A stretch of 64,000 nt of DNA from Acuticoccus sp039034015. Its GTDB lineage: Bacteria; Pseudomonadota; Alphaproteobacteria; Rhizobiales; Amorphaceae. How positions within the stretch are numbered: the stretch's first letter is position 1; each line of letters begins with the position of its first letter. The stretch covers positions 1-64,000 of the forward strand of contig JBCCBM010000018.1 in the NCBI GenBank assembly GCA_039034015.1, given 5' to 3'. The position numbers were made by a program, and so were the translations under genes. This document shows, in pieces, positions 24,920 through 33,890 of the stretch. The notes under the pieces are model-generated. The model saw nothing but the letters and a program-made list of their open reading frames with translations, made no database searches and was not told the origin of the DNA.

Positions 24920-24951
24920 CAGCGGGCCTTGCGGGTCCGCTGTTTTTGTTT
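24920..24951 (+). terminator. rho-independent terminator of the stress cluster
   Basis: CAGCGGGCC pairs with GGTCCGCTG (one G-U) around a 5-base loop, followed by TTTTTGTTTT. It stands 53 bases after the DUF3618 stop codon. Confidence 0.82.
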
Positions 24952-25062
24952 TCGCGAGCCCGGTTCTGTGGTTGGAACAAATGGCGTTGAGAACACATTC
25001 ATTTTGAAAGCATCGAAGCGTCGGGCTCTGATCTGACGGTTTGCAATTTTCAGGAGTTTGTG

Positions 25063-26796
25063 ATGGTCCGAGCGCCACTTTTTTTGCAGGCGCTTTTGTG
25101 CGCGCTCTTCGTCGTCGCGTCGGGGATGGCGGCGGCGGCGGCCGATGGGCCCACCGCCTTCCCTATCGAGCGGTTGAACGCAGGCCTGCCGCCCGCGCCC
25201 GAAGCGCTCGACCGGTCAACGCCCCAAGCCACCTTGGAAGCTTTCTTGCGCGGGTCAGGCCCCACGCGCGCGCACCTTCTTGACCTTGCCGCGGTGCCGG
25301 AGGGCGAGCAGGCCGCGCGCGGGGCAGCGCTTGCTGACCAGTTGGCCACCATCGTCAACCGAAAGCTGCGGCTTGATCTTGCCGGCATCCCCGATCGGCC
25401 GGACGGCATGGACGCGGTCGGCTCAAGCCGCGAGCCCATGGTGGGCGTGCCCCGCAAAAGCTTGAGCCTGGGGCAGCTTGACCTTGCCGACTGGCCTGTG
25501 TCGGTCCGCCTCAACCGCGTCGTTGTGGGCGAGGGGGCGCCGGTCTGGGTCTTTTCGCGCCAGACGGTGGAGCACATCCCCGCCCTTTACGCCCGCTATG
25601 GGCCGACGCCGCTGGAGGAAGCGCTCCCCGCGCCGCTGCGCACAGAAGCGTTCGCGGGCCTTTTGTGGTGGGAGGTGATCGCGGTGCCGCTGATTGCGAT
25701 CGTCGCGATCCTTCTGGGTGTTGCGCTTTACCGCGTGATCTCGGTCGCGGCGCAGCGCATGCCCACGGCGGGGTTGCAAAAGGCGGTCAAAACCATCCGC
25801 CTGCCGAGCATTTTGATTGTGCTTGCGGTGCTCTTAAACACCGTCGTCACCAATACGTTTGTGTTTTCGGCCGGGGTGGCGGCCTCGCTCTCCACCGTCT
25901 TTTGGCTTCTGGTGTTGGTGGCGCTGGTGGCCGGCGCGTCCCGGGTGCTGGACGTTGCGATTGACCAGACCTCCAACCGCTATCTCGACACCATTGACGA
26001 TCCGCAAAACACCGATGCGCGCAAGTGGTACACCAACCTTTCCGCGGCCAAGCGCCTTGGCGTGATGGCGGTGCTCGTGCTGGGGCTTGCGGCGGCGCTC
26101 TCCTCGCTCAACGTGTTTTCGACCTTTGGGCTCAGCCTTTTGGTGTCGGCGGGGGTGGCAACGGCGGTGTTCGGCTTTGCGGCGCAGGCGATCTTGGGCA
26201 ACATCTTTGCCTCGCTTCAGTTGGCCATCGCAAAGCCCATCCGAATTGGTGACGCGATCTACTATGATGACCACTGGGCCTATGTGGAAAGGATCAACTA
26301 CACCTTCGTTCAACTGCGCACGTGGGATCAAAAGCGTTACATCGTCCCGGTGAAAAACTTTGTGTCCAATGCGTTTGAGAATTGGACCAAGGCCGACCCG
26401 CAAATGATCATGCCGGTGGCGCTCAAACTTGATCACACGGTGGATGTGGCGCTCCTGCGTCAAACGTTCCAAGAATTTGCGGCGGAGGATCCGGACTGGA
26501 GCGAAGGCGCGGACCCAAAGGTTTTGGTGATCGGGCAGGACGAAGACGGGATTACGGTGCGGTTTTACTGCACGGCTGACAATCCGACTGCGGCCTGGAA
26601 CCTCCACTGCCGCGTGCGGGAGCGGATGGTCGCCCGCCTTCGCGAGCTGGACGAGCCGTCCGGCTGGCCGCGCACCCGCCTTGCGCGCGTTGCCGACACC
26701 ACCGACCGCGATGTGGGCGCCCCCCGCACCGACACCGGCGCCATCAATGAGACGACCGGGGAGCCGCGCCAGGACGCGTTGCGCGCGGCGGAGTGA
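25063..26796 (+). CDS. MscS-family mechanosensitive ion channel with periplasmic N-terminal domain
   Basis: 577 residues from ATG 25063 (AGGAG 6 bases upstream). A signal peptide (FLQALLCALFVVASGMAAAAA) precedes a ~170-residue periplasmic region. Then come several membrane helices and the pore/beta region: FGFAAQAILGNIFASLQLAIAKPIRIGDAIYY, VERINYTFVQLRTWDQKRYIVPVKNF. These are the MscS TM3 and beta-domain motifs. It releases solutes on osmotic downshock. Its 3' end overlaps the convergent decarboxylase gene by 53 bases. Confidence 0.92.
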   Translation: MVRAPLFLQALLCALFVVASGMAAAAADGPTAFPIERLNAGLPPAPEALDRSTPQATLEAFLRGSGPTRAHLLDLAAVPEGEQAARGAALADQLATIVNRKLRLDLAGIPDRPDGMDAVGSSREPMVGVPRKSLSLGQLDLADWPVSVRLNRVVVGEGAPVWVFSRQTVEHIPALYARYGPTPLEEALPAPLRTEAFAGLLWWEVIAVPLIAIVAILLGVALYRVISVAAQRMPTAGLQKAVKTIRLPSILIVLAVLLNTVVTNTFVFSAGVAASLSTVFWLLVLVALVAGASRVLDVAIDQTSNRYLDTIDDPQNTDARKWYTNLSAAKRLGVMAVLVLGLAAALSSLNVFSTFGLSLLVSAGVATAVFGFAAQAILGNIFASLQLAIAKPIRIGDAIYYDDHWAYVERINYTFVQLRTWDQKRYIVPVKNFVSNAFENWTKADPQMIMPVALKLDHTVDVALLRQTFQEFAAEDPDWSEGADPKVLVIGQDEDGITVRFYCTADNPTAAWNLHCRVRERMVARLRELDEPSGWPRTRLARVADTTDRDVGAPRTDTGAINETTGEPRQDALRAAE

Positions 26797-27892
26797 GCGC
26801 GGCGTCGATGCGCGCCCACACCGCCTCAAGGTCGGCGGCCGGGTTGGCGGCCACATGGCGCACCTGCGCTTCGCCGGCGATCGCGGTGCGCGAGGCGGTG
26901 GCGCCCAGCTGCCGGATCAGCGCCTCGGTGTCGCCATCCCTCGGCGTCCAGGTGAGGACGGCGCTTTGGGGGTTTGTTGTGAGGCGCGCGCGCGGGTCGG
27001 CCGCCAGCCGCTCGGCGAGCGCCTCGATGAGGTGAACGCAGCGCTCAATGCGCGCCGCGAGCCCCGCCGTCCCCCAGGCAAGGAGCGTCCCGAGAAGCGC
27101 GACGCCCGCTGCTGAGCGCGAGCCCTGGACGCCCAAATTGGGCACCGCAAGGTATGCGCCGCCGAAGCTCACGCTCTTTTGTGCGGCGGGGTCGCGGAAG
27201 AGGACGAGCGCGCTGTCCTTGGGCTGGAAGAGCCATTTGTGGGCCGAGACGGCAAGGCTGTCGGCCGCCTCCAGCCCCGCAACCCGCGGCGCGTGGGCGG
27301 TGAGGCGCAGCGGCCCCGCCCAGGCCGCATCCACATGGCACCAGAGCGCACCCTGCCGGGCGAGCGGGTCGATGGCGCCCCGCCCCGTGGTCCCCGCGGT
27401 GAGGACAAGCGCGGCGCCCGACAAACCAGGAAGGGCGGCAACGTCGAGCCGGCCGGCGTTGTCCACCGGGCAACTGATGAGCGGGAGGCCCAGGATGTGT
27501 GCCGCCTTGGCGATCGAAAGGTGGGCGTCGGCGGAGGCGACAACGCGGGTTGCGCCATGTTCACGCGCGGCCCAAAGGCCGGTGAGGTTGGCGATGCTGG
27601 AGCCGGCGCAAAGGTGCCCCGCCGCCATGCCGAACGGGGGCGCCAGCCAGGCAATCACCCGTGCCTCGGCCTCGGAGGCAAAGGGGCTAAGGTCGGGGTG
27701 GAGGAGGTTTTGGTTCACCCCTGCGCTTTGCCCCACGAGGGAGGCGGCGATGGCGGGGGGCGGCGGGTCCATGTGCGCCAGCGCGTGCGGCGCGCCAAGA
27801 TCGGCCGAGCGCGTGGTGATGAGCTCGCCCACCAGCGCCAACGCCGCCGCCTCGCCAATCCCTTCGGGCGGGAGCGTTTTGGGGAGGCTCAC
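26744..27892 (-). CDS. PLP-dependent group II decarboxylase/aminotransferase-fold enzyme
   Basis: 382 residues from GTG 27892, which overlaps the amidohydrolase stop by 4 bases. AHMDPPPPAIAASLVGQSAGVNQNLLHPDLSPFASEAEARVIAWL matches the substrate loop of glutamate/aromatic amino-acid decarboxylases. ADSLAVSAHKWLFQPKDSALVLF holds the PLP lysine, and the preceding CHVDAAWAGPLRL holds the PLP-binding Asp. It is shorter than the usual ~470 residues. The substrate is unknown. Pairing with an M20 amidohydrolase suggests breakdown of an N-acylated or N-carbamoylated amino compound. Confidence 0.85.
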   Translation of the reverse strand: MSLPKTLPPEGIGEAAALALVGELITTRSADLGAPHALAHMDPPPPAIAASLVGQSAGVNQNLLHPDLSPFASEAEARVIAWLAPPFGMAAGHLCAGSSIANLTGLWAAREHGATRVVASADAHLSIAKAAHILGLPLISCPVDNAGRLDVAALPGLSGAALVLTAGTTGRGAIDPLARQGALWCHVDAAWAGPLRLTAHAPRVAGLEAADSLAVSAHKWLFQPKDSALVLFRDPAAQKSVSFGGAYLAVPNLGVQGSRSAAGVALLGTLLAWGTAGLAARIERCVHLIEALAERLAADPRARLTTNPQSAVLTWTPRDGDTEALIRQLGATASRTAIAGEAQVRHVAANPAADLEAVWARIDAALTPPRATRPGAAPRSSH

Positions 27893-29109
27893 GGCCGGTT
27901 CGCGCGTGCAAGCACCGCATCGAGGAGGACGTTGGCCGCTTTCGTGACGGCGGGGCGGGGCACGTCCTCCGCCTCGTTGTGGGTGACGCCATCCACGCAC
28001 GGGCAAAACAGGATCGCGGTGGGCGCCACCCGGCTCACATAGTACGCGTCGTGGCCGGCTTGGCTCAGCATGTCCTTGTGGGTTGCGCCGCGGGCGGTGG
28101 CGGCGGCGCGCAGGTTTTCCATCATGCCTTGGTCGAAGCGTTCGTCCCCAAAGCGCCATTCCGCGGCGATTTTTAAGGTCACGTTGGCCTTTTCCGCCGC
28201 TTGGGCGAGGGCGAGGAGCATTTTGTCGCGCATGGTGTCGGCGACAAAAGGGTCGGCGTGGCGCGCGTCGACGGTGAGGCTTGCCTCGGACGACAAGATG
28301 CCCGGCGTGTTCGGCCAGGCGGTGAGGCGCGCCACCGTCGCCTTGCCGATGGGTGCGTGGGCGCGGCCAATCTCATCCACGGCGGCGGCGGCGATTGCGG
28401 CGGCCACCAGCGCGTTCTTGCGCCGCGCCATGGGGGTGGGGCCGGTGTGGGCGGTCTCCCCGTGGAAGGTGGCGGTGATGCCGCGCACCGCAAACGCGCC
28501 CGTCACGATGCCAAGGTCAAGACCCTCGTCATAAAGCTCTGGCCCTTGCTCGATGTGGAGCTCAAAGTAGGCATCGGCGGGTTTGCCCACCGGCGCCTCG
28601 CCGCAAAAGCCGATGGCGGCGAGGGCATCGCCGTAGCGCACGCCGTCCCGGTCGGTGCGGGCGTAGAGCCAGTCGAGGGTTTCAACGCCGGCGAACACGG
28701 CCGAAGCCATCATGGGCGGGGAGAAGCGGGCGCCTTCCTCGTTGGTAAAATTCACCACCTCGATGGGGCGGGTGGGGGCAACATCGTTTTCTTTCAGCGT
28801 CTTGAGGATCTCAAGGCCCGCAAGAACGCCAAGGATGCCGTCAAACCGGCCGCCGGCGACTTGGGTGTCCAAGTGGCTGCCGATGAGGACGGGTGGGCCA
28901 TCCATGGCGCCACCCAGGCGGACGAACATGTTGCCGGCTGCGTCCACCGTCGTCTGCAGGCCAGCGTCGGCGGCCCAGCTTGCAAACGTGCGGCGCATGG
29001 CACCGTCGGCCTCTGTGAGGGTGAGGCGCGAGAGACCGCCTGCCACGCCCGGGCCGATGGTGGCGGAGTGCATGAGCGTCTGCCACAATCGCTCGTCGTT
29101 GATGTTCAT
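27889..29109 (-). CDS. M20-family Zn hydrolase (N-carbamoyl-L-amino-acid hydrolase/allantoate amidohydrolase type)
   Basis: 406 residues. Metal-site motifs are in place: IGSHLDTQVAGGRFDG (His, bridging Asp), NFTNEEGARFSP (Glu-Glu), LHIEQGPEL (His) and DGVTHNEAED (His). The insertion AFAVRGITATFHGETAHTGPTPM is the dimerisation lid with the conserved HAGTTPM-type segment. The family hydrolyses carbamoyl or ureido amides, releasing ammonia and CO2. Coupled by GTGA overlap to the decarboxylase gene. The exact substrate (ureidopropionate, allantoate or another) cannot be told from motifs. Confidence 0.9.
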   Translation of the reverse strand: MNINDERLWQTLMHSATIGPGVAGGLSRLTLTEADGAMRRTFASWAADAGLQTTVDAAGNMFVRLGGAMDGPPVLIGSHLDTQVAGGRFDGILGVLAGLEILKTLKENDVAPTRPIEVVNFTNEEGARFSPPMMASAVFAGVETLDWLYARTDRDGVRYGDALAAIGFCGEAPVGKPADAYFELHIEQGPELYDEGLDLGIVTGAFAVRGITATFHGETAHTGPTPMARRKNALVAAAIAAAAVDEIGRAHAPIGKATVARLTAWPNTPGILSSEASLTVDARHADPFVADTMRDKMLLALAQAAEKANVTLKIAAEWRFGDERFDQGMMENLRAAATARGATHKDMLSQAGHDAYYVSRVAPTAILFCPCVDGVTHNEAEDVPRPAVTKAANVLLDAVLARANRP

Positions 29110-29269
29110 CGCGCGGCTCCTGCAAGAGTGTCCCGGGCCGGGACGAGGGGCTGGGCCGGTTAGGAAACCCTGTCATCCCCGATAGCCGATGGCGTGCGTT
29201 CCGGAAAGCGCGGTGGTTGCCGGGGCGTTGGCGGCGCACATGTCATCGGGCAGGGCAAAGGGGACGGCG

Positions 29270-29899
29270 ATGAACTGGGGCGAGATCGGCCGGGAGTTCG
29301 TGACGTTGCTGGTGGTGGTGGACCCCATCGGCACGCTGCCGGTGTTTTATTATGCCACCCGCGGCGTCGACCCTTCGCGCCACACGGCCTTTGCCGTGCG
29401 CGCCGTCTTGATCGCGACGCTCGTGCTTCTGTTCTTTCTGGTGGCGGGCCAGCTGTTGCTGGAGGCGCTGAACCTGCGGTTCGGCTCGTTCCAGATCGCA
29501 GGCGGGATTGTGCTCTTCCTCTTTGCGATGATGATGATTTTTGGCGATCCAAAGTCCGATCAGGAGATTAAGGAAGCCGCGCGGGGCGACCTTTCCGGCG
29601 CGGTCTTTCCGCTTGCGATGCCGTCCATCGCCTCGCCGGGGGCGATGCTTGCCATTGTGGTGCTGACCGACAATCACGCCAACTCGGTGGAAGAGCAGGC
29701 GATCACGGCCGGGCTCTTGCTCGGCGTCATGGTGATCACGCTGGTGCTCCTGCTGCTGGCCGCACAACTGAAGCGCGTGTTGGGCACAACGGGCGCCAAT
29801 GTGATCAGCCGCGTGATGGGCATCATCTTGGCGACCATTGCGGTGGATGCGGTGCTTGGCGGGCTCCAGGCGGTGGGCGTCCTCACGCTGCCCGCGTGA
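29270..29899 (+). CDS. MarC/NAAT family inner-membrane protein
   Basis: 209 residues from ATG 29270. Six hydrophobic helices are predicted. The N-terminal FVTLLVVVDPIGTLPVFYYAT and the middle AGGIVLFLFAMMMIFG and PLAMPSIASPGAMLAIVVL are family signatures (the PIG and PGA half-repeats). MarC proteins are multi-pass membrane proteins of unclear transport function; the old link to multiple antibiotic resistance is not supported in E. coli. It is convergent with the CBS-domain gene, with 3 bases between the stops. Confidence 0.92.
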   Translation: MNWGEIGREFVTLLVVVDPIGTLPVFYYATRGVDPSRHTAFAVRAVLIATLVLLFFLVAGQLLLEALNLRFGSFQIAGGIVLFLFAMMMIFGDPKSDQEIKEAARGDLSGAVFPLAMPSIASPGAMLAIVVLTDNHANSVEEQAITAGLLLGVMVITLVLLLLAAQLKRVLGTTGANVISRVMGIILATIAVDAVLGGLQAVGVLTLPA

Positions 29900-29902
29900 G
29901 GG

Positions 29903-31177
29903 TCACTCCGCCGCTGCCTCCTTGCGCAGCCTGAGGCGGGTGACGCGGTTGCGCTCCCGCTCGGCCACCTCAAAGCGCACGCCGTGGAAGGTGAAGGCCT
30001 GGTTCACCTCCGGGATCATTTGCGCCTCGTGGATGACGAGCCCCGCGGCGGTGGCGGCCTCATCGTCGGGCAATTCCCAGTCCATGGCGCGGTTGAGATC
30101 GCGGATGGTGACGGTGCCGTCCACAAGAACCGTGCCGTCCGGCTGGGGCACCACGCCCTCCACAACGACATCGTACTCGTCTTCGATCTCGCCGACGATC
30201 TCTTCCAAAATGTCTTCCAGCGTGATGAGGCCCATCACCTCGCCATACTCATCCACCACCAGGGCAAAGTGGCTTTTGCGCTTCAAAAACGCGTTCAGCT
30301 GGTCGTGGAGGCGCGTGGTGTCGGGCACGAACCAGGGCGGCTTGGCGATCGCCGCCGCGTCCACCTTCTCCATGTCGCCGCCCGCCGCTTGGACGGCGCG
30401 CAGAAGGTCTTTGGCGTGGAGGACGCCGATGAGGTTGTCGGTCGTGTCCTTCCAGAGCGGCATGCGGGTGTATGGGGAGGCGAGCGCCTCCTCCACAATG
30501 GTTTTGGCCGGGTCGTCGGCGTTCAGCATGCGCATGCGCGTGCGGTGCACCATCACGTCCGACACCTCGATCTCGGAAAGGTCGAGGAGGGCGCCGAGGC
30601 GATCGCGCTCCATCTTGTGGAGGCCGCCTTCGGCATGTTGGAGGTCCACCGCGCCGCGGATTTCTTCCCGCGCGGACTGGATGGCCTGCTCATCCGCGTT
30701 GACGCCAAAGATGCCAAGGATGAAGCGCACGATGCGCTGGACCGTTGCTGTCACCGGGGCGAACAGGAACACGATGACGCGCACCACGGGCGCGACGGTT
30801 TGGGCGAAGCGCTCCGGCCGCAGGATCGCAAGGGTTTTTGGCAACACCTCGGAAAAGACCAGGACAAGCGCGGTCATGATGAAGGTGGCGTAGACGATGG
30901 CCGCCTCGCCGAAGAGGCGCAGGAGCGCGCTGGTGGCGAGCGCGGAGGCGAGGATGTTGACAAGGTTGTTGCCCACCAGGAGCGCGCCGATCAGCCGCTC
31001 GCGGTTCATGACGAGGCGGGCGGCAATGCCGGCGCCCTTCGAACCTTGCTTTTCCAGCGTGTGGAGGCGGGCGCGGGAGGCGGCGGTGAGCGCGGTCTCT
31101 GAGCCGGAGAAAAAGCCGGACATCACGAGGAGCACCGCGATGGACGCGATGGTCAGAACAAGGTCCCAGGCGATCAT
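29903..31177 (-). CDS. CNNM/CorB-type membrane protein with CBS domains and CorC/HlyC domain
   Basis: 424 residues. The DUF21 transmembrane domain is at residues 1-185 (MSGFFSGSETALTAASRARL, GNNLVNILASALAT, VFSEVLPKTLAI). Two CBS domains follow (DVMVHRTRMRMLNADD...GVLHAKDLL and FALVVDEYGEVMGLITLEDILEEIVGEIEDEYD), then the CorC-type C-terminal domain (VDGTVTIRDLNRAMDWELP). The family is linked to Mg2+ export and homeostasis. The gene lies downstream of aroK-aroB in the same direction, with 27 bases between, an arrangement common in related genomes. Confidence 0.93.
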   Translation of the reverse strand: MIAWDLVLTIASIAVLLVMSGFFSGSETALTAASRARLHTLEKQGSKGAGIAARLVMNRERLIGALLVGNNLVNILASALATSALLRLFGEAAIVYATFIMTALVLVFSEVLPKTLAILRPERFAQTVAPVVRVIVFLFAPVTATVQRIVRFILGIFGVNADEQAIQSAREEIRGAVDLQHAEGGLHKMERDRLGALLDLSEIEVSDVMVHRTRMRMLNADDPAKTIVEEALASPYTRMPLWKDTTDNLIGVLHAKDLLRAVQAAGGDMEKVDAAAIAKPPWFVPDTTRLHDQLNAFLKRKSHFALVVDEYGEVMGLITLEDILEEIVGEIEDEYDVVVEGVVPQPDGTVLVDGTVTIRDLNRAMDWELPDDEAATAAGLVIHEAQMIPEVNQAFTFHGVRFEVAERERNRVTRLRLRKEAAAE

Positions 31178-31204
31178 GGTCCGGGCGCTTTTACGGGCAT
31201 GGGG

Positions 31205-32308
31205 TTAGGTGAGCCCTTCGCTCGACAAAAATTCGGTGAGTGGCCCGTCGGGGACGCCGTCCGACACAAAGGCGGCGCCAATCCCGCGGGTGAGGATGAA
31301 GCGGATGACGCCGTCCTTGACCTTCTTGTCCTGGGCCATGGCGGCTTTCATGCCGGAAATGGTCGGGCGGACGGCAATCGCGTCAAACCGGGTGGGGAGA
31401 TGGACCGCTTTGATGTGCCTGTCCACCCGTTCGGCATCCTCGGGCGAACAAAGGCCAAGGCGCACCGAGAGGCGAAAGGCGAGGCAAATGCCAAGCCCCA
31501 CCGCCTCGCCGTGGATGATGCGCCCATCATAGCCGCCCGCGGCCTCAATGGCGTGGGCAAAGGTGTGGCCAAGGTTCAAAAGCGCGCGCTGGCCGGCCTC
31601 CCGCTCGTCCGCAATCACGATGGCGGCTTTTGCGGCGACGGCCGTTGCGATCGAGGCGGCAAGATCGGTGGTGGCCCGTTCGCCCAGCGCCTCCAGCCGC
31701 GCAAAGAAGGCGGCGTCGTTGATGAGGGCGATTTTTGCGATCTCGGCGTAGCCGGCGATGCGCTCCCGCTCTGACAGCGTCCTCAGAACCGCAAGGTCGG
31801 TGAGGACGAGGCGGGGCTGGTGGAACGCGCCGATCAGGTTTTTGCCCTGGGGCGCGTTGATGCCGGTTTTGCCGCCAACAGAACTGTCCACTTGGGCAAG
31901 GAGCGAAGTGGGGATTTGCACAAATGGCATCCCGCGCCGAGCGATCGCAGCGGCAAAGCCCGCGAGATCCCCCACCACACCGCCGCCCAGCGCAATCACG
32001 CAATCGTCCCGCTCCAGGCCCGCGGCGAGGATCGCCTCCGTCACCGCAATCAGCCGCGTCGCCGATTTGGACGCTTCGCCGGGCGGGACGAGCGTGATGT
32101 CGGCCGAAATGCCGGCCCGGGTGAGGGAGGCGGTGAGGCGGTCGCCATAGTGGGCCGCCACCGCCTCATCCGCCACCACCATCGCGTGGTTGGGGCCGAC
32201 GGTTTGCGCAACTCGGGGGCCGGCCTCGTCCAATAGGCCCTCGCCGATGAGCACGTCGTAGGCGCGGTCGCCGAGGGCAACGGGGACGCGTTCCAGGGTG
32301 GTTATCAT
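31205..32308 (-). CDS. aroB: 3-dehydroquinate synthase
   Basis: 367 residues. NAD-binding and active-site motifs are VPPGEASKS, IALGGGVVGDLAGFAAAIARRGMPFVQIPTSLLAQVDSSVGGKTGIN and GKNLIGAFHQP. LNLGHTFAHAIEA and HGEAVGLGI supply the metal-binding histidines. It makes 3-dehydroquinate from DAHP in the shikimate pathway. Its start overlaps the aroK stop by 4 bases. Confidence 0.97.
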   Translation of the reverse strand: MITTLERVPVALGDRAYDVLIGEGLLDEAGPRVAQTVGPNHAMVVADEAVAAHYGDRLTASLTRAGISADITLVPPGEASKSATRLIAVTEAILAAGLERDDCVIALGGGVVGDLAGFAAAIARRGMPFVQIPTSLLAQVDSSVGGKTGINAPQGKNLIGAFHQPRLVLTDLAVLRTLSERERIAGYAEIAKIALINDAAFFARLEALGERATTDLAASIATAVAAKAAIVIADEREAGQRALLNLGHTFAHAIEAAGGYDGRIIHGEAVGLGICLAFRLSVRLGLCSPEDAERVDRHIKAVHLPTRFDAIAVRPTISGMKAAMAQDKKVKDGVIRFILTRGIGAAFVSDGVPDGPLTEFLSSEGLT

Positions 32309-32871
32309 GCCGACTTCGCCTTCAGCGCTTTGACGATGCGGGTCACCACACGGTCGTGCGGGCCGGCGGAGGAGGCAATCCGAATATCGGCCTCAGCAAA
32401 AAATGGGTCACGGGCCGCTCGCAGTTCAAGGAGTTTTTCGCGCGGGTCCACGTTGTGGAAGAGGGGGCGGTGGTTGCGCTTTTCAATGCGCGAGACGAGG
32501 ACATCGGTGGACGCGTCAAGCCAGACGGAGATGCCGTTGCCCGCCACCGCGGCGCGCGTTGCGGGGGACATGAAGGCGCCGCCGCCGGTGGCAATCACTT
32601 GGATTTGGTCGGTGAGAAGGCGGGCGATCACGCGGGTTTCGCCCTCGCGGAAGGCGGCCTCCCCATGGGTTTTGAAAATCTCGGCAATGGCCATGCCGGC
32701 GGCGCGCTCAATCTCGCTGTCGGCGTCCACGAACGGGAGTTTGAGGCGCGCGGCGAGGCGTTTGCCCACGCTCGATTTGCCGGCGCCCGGCAGGCCAACC
32801 AGCACAATGCTGCGGCGTGTGGCCGTGCGCGCGCCATCCGTCCTGCCCACCTGGATCGAGTGTGTGTCCAT
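32305..32871 (-). CDS. aroK: shikimate kinase
   Basis: 188 residues from ATG 32871. Walker A is GLPGAGKSSVGKRLA; the shikimate-binding residues are in FVDADSEIERAAG, FREGETRVIARL and VIATGGGAFM; the lid is KRNHRPLFHNVDP. It phosphorylates shikimate with ATP. About 20 residues precede the P-loop region, slightly more than minimal. The gene is divergent from xerD, with 98 bases between the starts, and leads the aroKB-CNNM run. Confidence 0.95.
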   Translation of the reverse strand: MDTHSIQVGRTDGARTATRRSIVLVGLPGAGKSSVGKRLAARLKLPFVDADSEIERAAGMAIAEIFKTHGEAAFREGETRVIARLLTDQIQVIATGGGAFMSPATRAAVAGNGISVWLDASTDVLVSRIEKRNHRPLFHNVDPREKLLELRAARDPFFAEADIRIASSAGPHDRVVTRIVKALKAKSA

Positions 32872-32969
32872 CGCTCCGTTGTCGCCAAAACCCGCTCCAT
32901 CGATTTGTGCCCAAAAAGTCCATCCGGCCGCAAGGGGAACGCGCCATCGTCCCCCTTTTGGAGGGCGCG

Positions 32970-33863
32970 ATGGCCACCGATGCCTTTTTGGAGATGATGG
33001 CGGTGGAGCGGAGCGCCTCGCCCCACACGCTGGCAGCCTACGCGGCGGACCTGTCCAAATTTGCCGCCGTCTGCGCCGCAAAGGGGCGGACGGCCGCGGG
33101 CGCCACAAAAGCCGACGTGACTGCCTTTCAGAAGGCCTTGATGGCCGAGGGCGAGGCGGTGCGCACCCGCAACCGCCGGCTTTCGGCCGTGCGCACGTAC
33201 CTGCGCTTTCTTTATGCGGAGGGGTATCGCACCGACGATCCGTCGGGCGCCGCCAAGGGCGCTAAGGCACCCAAGGCGCTGCCAAAGGTCTTGTCGGTGG
33301 AGGAGGTGGACCGGCTCTTTGCCGTGCTTGAAGCGGCGGCGGACGGCGGGCGGCCGGCGGACTTGCGGCGCCTTGCGATGCTGGAACTTTTGTACGCCGG
33401 CGGCCTTCGGGTGAGTGAGCTGGTGAGCCTGCCGGAGGGTGCGGTGCGGCCGGATGCGGCCTCCATAGTGGTGTGCGGCAAGGGCGGACGGGAGCGCATG
33501 GTCCCGGTGACGCCGGCGGCGGGGCGTGCGGTGGCGCGTTGGCGGGCAGCGCGCGGGCCCCCGCGATTTATGTTTCCGGCCGACAGCGCGGCGGGGCACA
33601 TGACGCGGCAAGCCTTTGGGCGGGAGCTCAAGACCATTGCCGCCGCGGCCGGGCTTTCTGCGGCGCGGGTGTCGCCGCACGTGTTGCGCCACGCGTTTGC
33701 AACGCACCTTGTGGCGCGGGGGGCTGACCTTCGCGTGGTGCAAACGCTGCTGGGGCACCGCGACATTGCAACCACCGAGATTTACACGCACATGGCCGAC
33801 GATCACTTGGCCGAGACGCTGGCCGACTGCCACCCCCTTGCCGAGCGCCCTGACGCTTGCTAG
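32970..33863 (+). CDS. xerD: site-specific tyrosine recombinase XerD
   Basis: 297 residues from ATG 32970, which has GGAGG 5 bases upstream and gives the standard length. The N-terminal SAM-like DNA-binding domain covers about residues 1-90. The catalytic set is complete: Arg in YAGGLRVSELVSL, Lys in CGKGGRERMVP, His-x-x-Arg in HVLRHAFATHL, and LLGHRDIATTEIYTH with the final His and Tyr nucleophile. Neighbouring accA and divergent aroK mark the housekeeping XerD that resolves chromosome dimers at dif with XerC. It is not part of a mobile element. Confidence 0.93.
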   Translation: MATDAFLEMMAVERSASPHTLAAYAADLSKFAAVCAAKGRTAAGATKADVTAFQKALMAEGEAVRTRNRRLSAVRTYLRFLYAEGYRTDDPSGAAKGAKAPKALPKVLSVEEVDRLFAVLEAAADGGRPADLRRLAMLELLYAGGLRVSELVSLPEGAVRPDAASIVVCGKGGRERMVPVTPAAGRAVARWRAARGPPRFMFPADSAAGHMTRQAFGRELKTIAAAAGLSAARVSPHVLRHAFATHLVARGADLRVVQTLLGHRDIATTEIYTHMADDHLAETLADCHPLAERPDAC

Positions 33864-33890
33864 GCCCCGCGCTCCGAGCGAGCCTTCAAA

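Noticed and set aside
24975..24996. A second EcfG-type promoter (GGAAC) ahead of the MscS gene
   Set aside because: GGAAC is present, but the nearest CGTT is only 6 bases away and nothing suitable lies 16-17 bases on.
32970..33863. Integrase of a mobile element next to tRNA-like sites
   Set aside because: Length, motifs and the aroK/accA neighbours mark housekeeping XerD. No direct repeats, tRNA or cargo genes flank it.
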